From Roseobacter sp. (GTDB lineage Bacteria; Pseudomonadota; Alphaproteobacteria; Rhodobacterales; Rhodobacteraceae), in assembly GCA_024636495.1 (NCBI GenBank), contig JAGXGZ010000035.1, positions 18,796-82,795 on the forward strand: a stretch of 64,000 bases of DNA, given 5' to 3'. The notes below the pieces were generated by a model. That model was given only the letters and a program-made list of their open reading frames with translations. It did no database searches and had not been told where the DNA came from. Below, one piece after another: positions 56,906 through 64,000 of this stretch (position 1 is its first letter; each line of letters opens with the position of its first letter). Both the position numbers and the translations under genes were made by a program.

Positions 56906-58185
56906 CACTTAGCTGGCTACAGATATGCCGCCTTGGTCTGGTGCAATGCTGCCTTGGTGCCATCGTGGTGCTGACCACATCGACCTTGAACCGCCTGATG
57001 GTGATCGAACTGGCCCTGCCCGCAGTTTTGCCCGGTATGTTGGTGGCGTTGCATTACGGCATCCAGCTTAGCCGTCCCAATTGGGGTTTCAGGTCAGACA
57101 CAGGTGGCAGCCGCACCCGCTGGATCATCGGCGGCATGGCTATACTTGGCGCTGGCGGGTTTTGCGCCGCTGCCGGTGTCGTGTTGCTGCAAAGCTCGTT
57201 CTGGGCGGGGCTTTCGCTGTCAATAGTCGCCTATGCCGCAATTGGGCTTGGTGTCGGCGCGTCCGGTACGTCTTTGCTGGCCCTTCTTGCCACAGCCACG
57301 GCACCCCACCGCCGGGCGGCGGCTGCAACGATCACATGGTTGATGATGATCTTTGGCATCGCAATGACCGCTGGCGTTGTCGGCGGGCTGCTGACCCCCT
57401 ACACATCCGAAACATTGCTTCGTGTTGTGGGCGGCGTTTGCATCGGCGCCTTGGTGCTGACCGCGCTTGCCGTCTGGGGTATCGAACGCCGCGTGACGGC
57501 ACAACGCGAGGCCGAAGCACTTCCCTTCCGCCAAGGTCTGGCCGAGATTTGGGCAGAACCCCGCGCGCGCAACTTTACCATCTTCGTTTTCCTGTCGATG
57601 ACGGCATATTTCATGCAGGAACTGATCCTCGAGCCCTACGCTGGCCTTGTTTTCGGACTGACACCAGGCCAAAGCACCCAGCTAAGCGGGATGCAAAACG
57701 GGGGCGTTTTCATGGGGATGCTCTTGGTGGGCATCACCGCCACAGGCTTCAAGCTTGGCTCCCTGCGCACTTGGGTCGTTGCGGGCTGCTTGGGATCATG
57801 CGTATCGCTTTGTGCCATTGCGACCATCGGCGCCATGCACCTTGCCACCTTGCTGATCCCGACCGTCATCGCGCTTGGCTTCTTCAACGGCATGTTCGCT
57901 GTCGCCGCAATCGGGTCGATGATGGCATTGGCCGGACAAGGCAAAGAACGCCGCGAGGGCACACGCATGGGCCTGTGGGGCGCGGCTCAAGCCGTTGCCG
58001 CTGGCTTTGGCGGCCTGCTGGGTGCCGTGTTAGTTGATCTTTTCCGACTGGCCGCACTGGGCGACGCGCAGGCCTTTGGTACTGTTTTTCTTATCGAAGC
58101 GGCAATCTTTATCGCCGCTGCTTTCATGGCCGCACGCATTATGACGCGCCAGGCCCCCACCGCAATCGCGATCCCAGGAGAATGA
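56902..58185 (+). CDS. PucC-family membrane protein between bchG and bchP (bch2/ORF428)
   Basis: A 427-residue major-facilitator protein with about 12 helices, equal in size to ORF428 of R. capsulatus at the same place. The start is the ATG at 56902 (M-T-L-S-W-L-Q-I), which overlaps the bchG stop; the longer frame from 56668 is a shadow of bchG. The R-S-D-T-G-G loop corresponds to R-S-D-N-H of LhaA. It may move or store bacteriochlorophyll during assembly; function is poorly defined. bchP begins 5 nt after its stop. Confidence 0.88.
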   Translation: MTLSWLQICRLGLVQCCLGAIVVLTTSTLNRLMVIELALPAVLPGMLVALHYGIQLSRPNWGFRSDTGGSRTRWIIGGMAILGAGGFCAAAGVVLLQSSFWAGLSLSIVAYAAIGLGVGASGTSLLALLATATAPHRRAAAATITWLMMIFGIAMTAGVVGGLLTPYTSETLLRVVGGVCIGALVLTALAVWGIERRVTAQREAEALPFRQGLAEIWAEPRARNFTIFVFLSMTAYFMQELILEPYAGLVFGLTPGQSTQLSGMQNGGVFMGMLLVGITATGFKLGSLRTWVVAGCLGSCVSLCAIATIGAMHLATLLIPTVIALGFFNGMFAVAAIGSMMALAGQGKERREGTRMGLWGAAQAVAAGFGGLLGAVLVDLFRLAALGDAQAFGTVFLIEAAIFIAAAFMAARIMTRQAPTAIAIPGE

Positions 58186-58189
58186 ACCA

Positions 58190-59374
58190 ATGTATGATGT
58201 AGTTGTTATTGGCGGCGGCCCCTCGGGTGCGACAGCAGCCGAAGATCTGGCCCGCTCGAATGTGAAAGTGGCCTTTATCGACAAAGCTGGCCGGATCAAG
58301 CCTTGCGGCGGCGCCATCCCCCCGCGCCTGATCAAGGATTTCAACATCCCCGACGAACAGATCGTCGCCAAGATTAACACTGCGCGGATGATCTCGCCCT
58401 CCGGGCGGCAGGTCGATATCCCGATCGAAGACGGGTATGTCGGCATGGTTGATCGCGAACATTTCGACGAATTCCTGCGCGTAAGAGCGGTTTCAGCCGG
58501 GGCCACACGCCTGACCGGAACCTACACCCAGATCGAGCGCGACGCCAAAGGTACGCACGTGCTGTATCGCTGCAAATCCAGCGGCGAAACCAAGCGTTTG
58601 ACCACCAAGCTGGTCATCGGTGCCGACGGTGCGCGATCTAACGTTTGCCGCCAAGAAGTCCCCGGCGGCGACAAGATCCCATATGTCATCGCCTACCACG
58701 AGATCATTGAGGCCCCTAAGGACCTCAAGGGCACGACCTATGACCCGAAACGTTGCGATGTGATCTATGACGGCAAGATTTCACCAGACTTTTACGGCTG
58801 GGTCTTCCCACACGGCGCACATGCAAGCGTTGGCATGGGAACCGAAGTGCCCGGTGTCGACCTGAAAGTGGCAACCGCTGCTCTGCGCGCGTCTGCAGGG
58901 CTGACCGACTGCAAAACCATCCGCCGCGAAGGCGCACCGATCCCGCTGCATCCGATGGACAAGTGGGACAATGGCAAAGACGTGGTTCTGGCAGGCGATG
59001 CTGCTGGCGTTGTTGCACCGTCGTCGGGAGAAGGTATTTTCTACGCTATGGTTGGCGGGCGCGTTGCGGCCACGGCTGCGGCGGCAACGCTTGCATCTGG
59101 CCGGGTGAAAGACCTGCAACTGGCGCGCAAACTGTTCATGCGCGAACATAAGGCCGTTTTCAAAATCCTGGGTGCCATGCAGCGCGCTTATTACCGTAGC
59201 GACGAGCGCCGCGAACGTTTTGTGTCCCTGTGTCACGATGTCGATGTACAAAAGCTGACGTTTGAGGCTTATATGAACAAGGCTCTCGTGAAATCCCGCC
59301 CTTTGGCGCATATCAAGATTGGACTCAAGAATTTGGCACATCTGACAGGCCTTGTTGCAGTGACACGGGTATGA
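58190..59374 (+). CDS. bchP: Geranylgeranyl diphosphate/bacteriochlorophyll reductase BchP
   Basis: Flavoprotein reducing the geranylgeranyl tail of bacteriochlorophyll to phytyl. It has 394 residues; the N-terminal Rossmann motif is G-G-G-P-S-G-A-T-A-A-E (about 8-18), followed by A-F-I-D-K-A; further motifs are G-A-D-G-A-R-S (about 145-151) and G-D-A-A-G-V-V-A-P-S (FAD-binding, about 266). It fits the bchG-bch2-bchP order. The ATG at 58190 follows the bch2 stop closely, and the idi start overlaps its stop. Confidence 0.95.
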   Translation: MYDVVVIGGGPSGATAAEDLARSNVKVAFIDKAGRIKPCGGAIPPRLIKDFNIPDEQIVAKINTARMISPSGRQVDIPIEDGYVGMVDREHFDEFLRVRAVSAGATRLTGTYTQIERDAKGTHVLYRCKSSGETKRLTTKLVIGADGARSNVCRQEVPGGDKIPYVIAYHEIIEAPKDLKGTTYDPKRCDVIYDGKISPDFYGWVFPHGAHASVGMGTEVPGVDLKVATAALRASAGLTDCKTIRREGAPIPLHPMDKWDNGKDVVLAGDAAGVVAPSSGEGIFYAMVGGRVAATAAAATLASGRVKDLQLARKLFMREHKAVFKILGAMQRAYYRSDERRERFVSLCHDVDVQKLTFEAYMNKALVKSRPLAHIKIGLKNLAHLTGLVAVTRV

Positions 59375-59901
59375 GCTTGATGATTCCAGCTTGGGTCGGC
59401 GGGTCATTGGTACCTGTCGAAAAGCTGGAAGTTCACAAACGCGGGCTGCGCCACAAGGCGATATCGGTTTTTGTCATGCGCGGTAAGGAAACTCTGATCC
59501 AGCGGCGCGCGCTTCACAAATACCACACACCCGGCCTGTGGGCGAACGCCTGCTGCACCCACCCTTATTGGGACGAACCCGCTTTGGCCTGTGCCACACG
59601 GCGGCTTCAGGAAGAATTGGGCGTCAGCGGTTTGCGCCTGGTTCACCGCGATCAGATTGAATATCGCGCAGATGTCGGCAACGATCTGATCGAACACGAG
59701 CTGGTCGAGATTTACACAGCCGAGGCGATTGCCTTTACCCAAGTCAATCCCAATCCCGCAGAGGTCATGGAGACCCGTTGGGTCGATCTAGAGGTTCTGG
59801 CGCATCACACACGCGAAGCGCCAGAGTTTTATACCCCATGGCTCCGTATCTATCTTGCTGAACATATGGACAGCATTTTCGCTGCCCAAGGCGCTAGCTG
59901 A
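59371..59901 (+). CDS. idi: Isopentenyl-diphosphate delta-isomerase, type 1 (Idi)
   Basis: Interconverts IPP and DMAPP, feeding the prenyl tails and carotenoids. It has 176 residues, the same length as R. capsulatus ORF176 at this place. Nudix-type motif: [17 protein letters not shown] with the catalytic Cys, and R-R-L-Q-E-E-L-G containing the metal-binding glutamates. It overlaps bchP by 4 nt (ATGA). Its 3' end overlaps the convergent dxs by 8 nt, so two steps of isoprenoid supply sit back to back. Confidence 0.95.
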   Translation: MSLMIPAWVGGSLVPVEKLEVHKRGLRHKAISVFVMRGKETLIQRRALHKYHTPGLWANACCTHPYWDEPALACATRRLQEELGVSGLRLVHRDQIEYRADVGNDLIEHELVEIYTAEAIAFTQVNPNPAEVMETRWVDLEVLAHHTREAPEFYTPWLRIYLAEHMDSIFAAQGAS

Positions 59902-61798
59902 CCTTAGCGCCGACCCTTACCTGACCCACAGCTTCCAACGCCATGGCCGCGATATCAATCGCGGTCATTCCTGCGTCTGCGTACATCGCATCGGGCGACG
60001 CCTGATCGATAAACCGGTCCGGCAGCGTCATGGTACGGATGGCGCAACGACCATCCAGCAAGCCGTCATTGACCAGATCATGCAGCACCATCGCGCCAAA
60101 CCCGCCACGCGCGCCCTGTTCAACGGTAATCAGCGCCTTGTGATGGCGCAGCAACTGCCGGATCAAATCGCGGTCAAGCGGCTTGGCAAAACGCGCATCG
60201 GCAATCGTCGTGCTAATGCCCAGCTCTGCCAGCTTATCAGCCGCCTTTTCACACTCCGACAGATGTGCCCCAAAGCTGAGCAATGCAACGTCAGACCCTT
60301 CGCGCACGACACGCCCCTTGCCGATCTCTAGCACCTGACCGCGTTCGGGCAGGGTGACACCCGTGCCTTCACCGCGTGGATACCGGAACGCAATCGGTCC
60401 GCTGTCATGTGCCGCCGCAGTCGCAACCATGTGCATCAATTCGGCCTCGTCACTGGCAGCCATAACGGTCATATTCGGCAGGTTCGACAGATAGGCCACA
60501 TCAAATGCGCCCGCATGCGTGGCACCGTCGGCCCCCACCAGACCAGCGCGATCAATCGCAAAGCGGACCGGCAGGTTTTGCAATGCTACATCATGGACAA
60601 TCTGGTCATATCCCCGTTGCAGAAAGGTGGAATAGATCGCGCAAAACGGTTTAAGCCCCGTTGCAGCCATGCCTGCGGCAAAGGTCACGCCGTGCTGTTC
60701 CGCAATGCCCACATCGAAAACGCGTTTGGGAAAGCGTTTGGCAAGAATATCAACACCCGTTCCCGACGGCATCGCAGCCGTCACCGCAACGATGCGGCTG
60801 TCATGTTCGGCTTCCTGCGCAAGCGCTTGGCCAAAAATCTTGGTATAGCTGGGCGCGTTGGGAATTGATTTCGCCTGCACGCCGCTGGCCACATCAAACT
60901 TTGACACCCCGTGGTATTTATCGGCAGACGTCTCGGCGGGCGCATAGCCTTTACCTTTGACCGTGCAGCAGTGGATCAGGACTGGCCCAGTCGCACGCGC
61001 ATGCGCCGCGCGCAACACTGCCATCAGCTGCCCCATATCATGCCCGTCGATCGGCCCCATATAGGTGAACCCGAGCTCTTCGAACAACGTCCCATGCGCA
61101 CCGGTCACACCTGTTACCAGCTGACGCGCGCGCCTTGCGTGATCACGCAGCGGGCCGGGCAGCGCAGATTCAAACCCTTGCTGAAGTTTGGCCAGCGGAC
61201 TGTCATACAGACCCGACATATACTTTGACATTGCGCCCACAGGCGGCGCAATCGACATCTCGTTGTCATTCAAAATCACGAACATGCGGCGGCCTTCGGC
61301 GCCCGCGTTGTTCATCGCCTCGTAGGCCATGCCGGCACTGATCGACCCATCGCCAATCACGGCAACCGCATCGCCCGTTGGCTGGCCCATGTCGCGGCCC
61401 ACGGTAAAGCCCAAAGCGGCGGAAATAGAGGTCGAGGAATGCGCGGCACCGAACGGGTCATATTCGCTTTCGCTGCGTTTGGTGAAGCCGCTGATCCCGC
61501 CCTCTTGGCGCAGGGTGTGCATGCGGTCGCGCCGACCTGTCAGCACCTTGTGCGGATAGCATTGGTGGCCCACGTCCCACACGATCTTGTCGCGCGGCGT
61601 GTCAAATATCGCGTGCAATGCAACTGTCAGTTCAACCACACCCAAGGATGATCCCAGATGCCCACCCGTAACGGCAACCGCTTCGATCACCTCGTTTCGC
61701 AGCTCTTTCGACAAGGCCTCAAGCTGGGCATCGGTAAGATGGTGCAAATCAGAGGGGCCGGAAATGCGGTCCAAAAGCGGTGTGGAAGACTGTGTCAT
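59894..61798 (-). CDS. dxs: 1-deoxy-D-xylulose-5-phosphate synthase Dxs
   Basis: First step of the MEP pathway: pyruvate plus glyceraldehyde-3-phosphate to DXP, with thiamine diphosphate. It has 634 residues from the ATG at 61798 (M-T-Q-S-S-T), with AAAGG upstream; a 34-residue longer frame is unsupported. The ThDP motif [10 protein letters not shown] begins near 153 and runs on to E-A-M-N-N-A-G; a catalytic His lies in G-H-Q-C-Y-P-H, and the transketolase-type C-terminal domain has G-I-A-E-Q-H. As in R. capsulatus (ORF641), it follows pufX, so carotenoid and tail precursor synthesis is near the reaction-centre genes. Confidence 0.96.
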   Translation of the reverse strand: MTQSSTPLLDRISGPSDLHHLTDAQLEALSKELRNEVIEAVAVTGGHLGSSLGVVELTVALHAIFDTPRDKIVWDVGHQCYPHKVLTGRRDRMHTLRQEGGISGFTKRSESEYDPFGAAHSSTSISAALGFTVGRDMGQPTGDAVAVIGDGSISAGMAYEAMNNAGAEGRRMFVILNDNEMSIAPPVGAMSKYMSGLYDSPLAKLQQGFESALPGPLRDHARRARQLVTGVTGAHGTLFEELGFTYMGPIDGHDMGQLMAVLRAAHARATGPVLIHCCTVKGKGYAPAETSADKYHGVSKFDVASGVQAKSIPNAPSYTKIFGQALAQEAEHDSRIVAVTAAMPSGTGVDILAKRFPKRVFDVGIAEQHGVTFAAGMAATGLKPFCAIYSTFLQRGYDQIVHDVALQNLPVRFAIDRAGLVGADGATHAGAFDVAYLSNLPNMTVMAASDEAELMHMVATAAAHDSGPIAFRYPRGEGTGVTLPERGQVLEIGKGRVVREGSDVALLSFGAHLSECEKAADKLAELGISTTIADARFAKPLDRDLIRQLLRHHKALITVEQGARGGFGAMVLHDLVNDGLLDGRCAIRTMTLPDRFIDQASPDAMYADAGMTAIDIAAMALEAVGQVRVGAKVS

Positions 61799-61833
61799 AA
61801 GGGTGCCTTTCCAAGCAGTTGGGTGGTTCCTAT

Positions 61834-61867
61834 GCGGCATCACAAAGAGGGACCCTTGTGATGCCGC
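61834..61867 (-). terminator. Perfect 12-bp hairpin in the pufX-dxs gap
   Basis: Arms GCGGCATCACAA (61834-61845) and TTGTGATGCCGC (61856-61867), with a 10-nt loop. No T-tract. It lies between pufX and dxs on their strand and could shield the puf message or attenuate dxs. Confidence 0.6.
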
Positions 61868-61963
61868 CTCCTGTCGCCAACAGGAAGGGAACCGAGACAA
61901 TACGGGAAGCTGTATCGTCTCTGATATCGGATCAGCCCCGCCGGGATAATCCGAACTGGCGCA

Positions 61964-61988
61964 TCAGGGGCACATCTCGCGCCCCTGA
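61964..61988 (-). terminator. Hairpin directly after pufX
   Basis: Perfect 8-bp arms (61964-61971 / 61981-61988), loop 9 nt, starting 3 nt past the pufX stop codon. No T-run. It probably stabilises the 3' end of the puf transcript. Confidence 0.6.
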
Positions 61989-61991
61989 CGA

Positions 61992-62234
61992 TCAGGCGAT
62001 GTCTGAGGTTTCAGTCATCTGGTCGATCAGAAACGACGTAGGTGTCGGATCGACTGCTTCTTTAGATTCAGGCGGCAGCAGGTTGGCAAACTTTACCGCG
62101 ATGATGCTGACGAACAGGATGACGACACAGAAGATCGCTGCATAACCCGCCCCTTTCAGCATCAGGGCGGTGACATCAGCCGTAAGCCTGAAGCTACCCG
62201 TAGAGGTGCGTAGATAGTCGTTGTTATCGCTCAT
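61992..62234 (-). CDS. pufX: Intrinsic membrane protein PufX of the RC-LH1 complex
   Basis: An 80-residue single-pass protein. The membrane helix runs about 27-50 after a polar N-terminus (M-S-D-N-N-D-Y), and M-L-K-G-A-G-Y-A-A near 25-33 matches the G-A-G motif preceding the helix of Rhodobacter PufX. The C-terminal tail is P/E/T-rich. PufX opens a gap in the LH1 ring for quinone exchange and is limited to a subset of purple bacteria. It follows pufM by 18 nt with AGAGGAG before the ATG. Short, divergent proteins of this kind are identified mainly by position and helix. Confidence 0.87.
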   Translation of the reverse strand: MSDNNDYLRTSTGSFRLTADVTALMLKGAGYAAIFCVVILFVSIIAVKFANLLPPESKEAVDPTPTSFLIDQMTETSDIA

Positions 62235-62252
62235 TATCTTTCTCCTCTGAAC

Positions 62253-63176
62253 TTAGCGTGGCGCGTAGTTGTGGTCTTGCGCCCACACGAACCAGTTGTC
62301 GACAACCGTGCCGGACAGCAGGATCCCGATACCACCTGTCAGCGGTGTCAGAACTGCGAACCACCAGGCCCAGCGGTGAATGGATTCCATCGTAGCGTTA
62401 AAGCCCATGGTCCAGCGCCAGAACAAGGCTGCCCGCTCGGATGCCGTGCCGCGGTCAACGATCTGTTCAATCTCGCGTTCGCCACCAAAGCGGCTGACCG
62501 AAAGAATGGTCGCACCGTGCATCGCAAACAGTAGGGCCGATCCATAAAGAAACGCGATCGAAAGCGCGTGGAACGGATTGTAGAACAGGTTCCCGTGGAG
62601 GATTGAAAACAGGTTGGTCCAATCAAGATGCGAGAAGATCCCGTAGGGCACCGCCACAGACCATGATCCCATCAGGATCGGCCGGAAGAAGTTCAGAACA
62701 AAGATCAACCACAGCAGGGCAAGGAAAGCCCAGGCAACGTGCTTGCCCATGCCCAACTCTTCGGCGCGACGGTAGGTACGTACCCACCAGGCCACACACC
62801 CAACCGCAAAGAAGAAGCTGGCGATGATCCACCAACCGCCCTCGTTCAGCGGTGCCATGCCAAGGCCGTACTCTTCCGCTGGCGGCTCAAGCGAGAACCA
62901 GAACAGATCGCGAAAGAAGATCGCGATGGAATAGTCAGCCTGCGCCCAGAAGTTCATCCCGATGATGAAGAACCACAGACCAAAGCCGATTACGGCGATC
63001 ATCCCGAAGCTGCCCAGATGAACCGGGCCAATCTGTGCGTTGCCGATCAGACCCATCAGGGTAGAAAAGCCCGGGTTTTTCGTGCGCTGCTCAGCGGTTC
63101 TGGCGCCTTCGATGACACCCATCTCGGCCGGTCCTTGGACCTGAACCTGGGTGAAGATATTTTGATATTCAGCCAT
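62253..63176 (-). CDS. pufM: Photosynthetic reaction centre M subunit
   Basis: A 307-residue core subunit with five membrane helices. The special-pair and pigment/iron ligands expected from R. sphaeroides sit at +1: His183 (F-S-H), His203 (P-F-H), His220 (A-M-H), Glu235 (R-E-I-E) and His267 (S-I-H). The N-P-F-H, G-G-W-W and G-S-W-S motifs are typical. It follows pufL by 13 nt and precedes pufX by 18 nt. It partners with PufL and PuhA. Confidence 0.97.
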   Translation of the reverse strand: MAEYQNIFTQVQVQGPAEMGVIEGARTAEQRTKNPGFSTLMGLIGNAQIGPVHLGSFGMIAVIGFGLWFFIIGMNFWAQADYSIAIFFRDLFWFSLEPPAEEYGLGMAPLNEGGWWIIASFFFAVGCVAWWVRTYRRAEELGMGKHVAWAFLALLWLIFVLNFFRPILMGSWSVAVPYGIFSHLDWTNLFSILHGNLFYNPFHALSIAFLYGSALLFAMHGATILSVSRFGGEREIEQIVDRGTASERAALFWRWTMGFNATMESIHRWAWWFAVLTPLTGGIGILLSGTVVDNWFVWAQDHNYAPR

Positions 63177-63189
63177 TTTTCATGTCTCC

Positions 63190-64000
63190 TTACAGGTCCG
63201 CCCACCAGGGCAATTCAAGATACCAGTCCCACCAGACGACCCATTGGTCGAACCAGATGGTCCCCGAGATCACGATACACACCGCCGACCAGAACACCGC
63301 TGCGAGCGCAAGGAATGTACCAACGCGGTGGATGCCAAGCGGGCCCACTGAATAGCCGATAAGATCGCGGAAATAGGTATCTTCGTGATCAGGGCTGCGC
63401 ACTTCCTTGCCCTTGGTCGGGTTGACTGCGGAAAGAACCAGCGATCCGTGCAAGGCAAGGGCGACTGCCGTGACCCAGAAAAAGCTGATCGCAATCATGT
63501 GCGCCGGGTTATAGTGGAAGTTGCCGTAGGCGTAGCCCACGTTGTTCACCCAATCGAGGTGGCTAAAGATCCCGTATGGAAATCCATGCCCCCAAGCCCC
63601 CATCAAGACGGGACGGATGATGACCAGTGTCACATAAGCCAGAATGGCAAAGCCAAAGGCAAACGGAACGTGGTAACCGATACCAAGCTTACGGCAGATT
63701 TCGACTTCGCGCATCATCCAACTCAGGAATGCGCCGGTCGCACAGATCGTGATGATCTGCCACAAACCGCCCTCGGCCAGCGGGGCCATGCCCAACCCGA
63801 CCTCAAGCGCTGGCGGATTGATCGAGATCAGCCAGGGATTCCACGTATCGCCAAGGGCGGCGCCGTAGAAAATCAAAATGGTCCCAAGGACCGCAAAAAA
63901 GAATGTCGTGACGCCGAAAAATCCGACGTAAAAAGGCCCAACCCAAAAGTCGAACAGATCACCACCGACAAGCGTCCCGCCCCGGACGCGGTATTTTCTT
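63190..64000 (-). CDS. pufL: Photosynthetic reaction centre L subunit, partial
   Basis: The reading frame is open to the right edge of the window; by comparison with family proteins only about 5-10 N-terminal residues are cut off. The start of the visible part reads [17 protein letters not shown], the usual PufL beginning. Five membrane helices follow, with L-H-G-S-L-V-L-S-A and the C-terminal [10 protein letters not shown]. pufB and pufA (LH1) would lie beyond the edge. It forms the L/M core with pufM, 13 nt downstream. Confidence 0.96.
   Translation of the reverse strand, partial: RKYRVRGGTLVGGDLFDFWVGPFYVGFFGVTTFFFAVLGTILIFYGAALGDTWNPWLISINPPALEVGLGMAPLAEGGLWQIITICATGAFLSWMMREVEICRKLGIGYHVPFAFGFAILAYVTLVIIRPVLMGAWGHGFPYGIFSHLDWVNNVGYAYGNFHYNPAHMIAISFFWVTAVALALHGSLVLSAVNPTKGKEVRSPDHEDTYFRDLIGYSVGPLGIHRVGTFLALAAVFWSAVCIVISGTIWFDQWVVWWDWYLELPWWADL

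Noticed and set aside
57081..58037. A 318-codon plus-strand frame within the bch2 gene in another frame
   Set aside because: Composition dominated by R, H, C and W; the MFS protein in the other frame has clear membrane helices.

Overview
The window looks like the chromosome of a marine aerobic anoxygenic phototroph of the Rhodobacteraceae (Roseobacter group or a Rhodobacter/Loktanella-like relative). The evidence is a photosynthesis gene cluster in the order known from Rhodobacter capsulatus (ppsR-bchG-bch2-bchP-idi, dxs-pufX-pufM-pufL, bchFNBHLM-lhaA-puhABC-acsF-puhE-hemA), an oxygen-dependent cyclase (acsF), a pufX gene, and a rpsT-dnaA-dnaN-recF-gyrB block. I cannot fix the genus from sequence alone. 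No rRNA, tRNA, CRISPR array or insertion sequence was seen.

Layout. 1-2.5 kb: two tandem paralogues of an unrecognised protein (the left one runs off the edge and has lost its normal start) and an IalB-family secreted protein. 2.6-15.6 kb: housekeeping metabolism: asparaginase, serine synthesis (serB, serC-serA), a PPP phosphatase, threonine catabolism (XRE regulator, kbl-tdh), ubiquinone genes (ubiE-ubiB), mutM and an enoyl-CoA hydratase. 15.7-23.4 kb: rpsT, dnaA, dnaN, recF, a LysE exporter and gyrB. 23.4-33 kb: a surface-polysaccharide island with the three inner-membrane parts of a KpsE/KpsT/KpsM capsule exporter, two glycosyltransferases, two hexapeptide acyltransferases and two PAPS-type sulfotransferases, so the product is probably a sulfated, acylated capsule. 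33-37 kb: a large RTX calcium-binding protein and a DUF2793 beta-helix (spike-like) protein. 37.2 kb: another crotonase.

38-64 kb is the photosynthesis cluster. One tightly overlapping minus-strand run (bchF to hemA, about 15 kb) supplies 5-aminolevulinate, the chelatase, methyltransferase, cyclase, protochlorophyllide reductase and vinyl-hydratase steps, plus the reaction-centre H subunit and its assembly factors. The divergent plus-strand run (ppaA-ppsR, then bchG-bch2-bchP-idi) holds the B12-binding and redox-responsive regulators, the chlorophyll esterification steps and isoprenoid supply. It meets dxs-pufX-pufM-pufL on the minus strand. Four TGT-N12-ACA PpsR boxes flank bchF/ppaA and bchG, so the repressor encoded here probably controls these operons and possibly its own.

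Points worth a second look: a dispersed 3'-end repeat family, one copy of which appears to lie inside the bchB reading frame; a threonine dehydrogenase without the structural zinc cysteines; the capsule-sulfation island; the DUF2793 spike-like protein beside it; perfect tandem palindromes between dnaN and recF; and a start-less tandem paralogue at the left edge.
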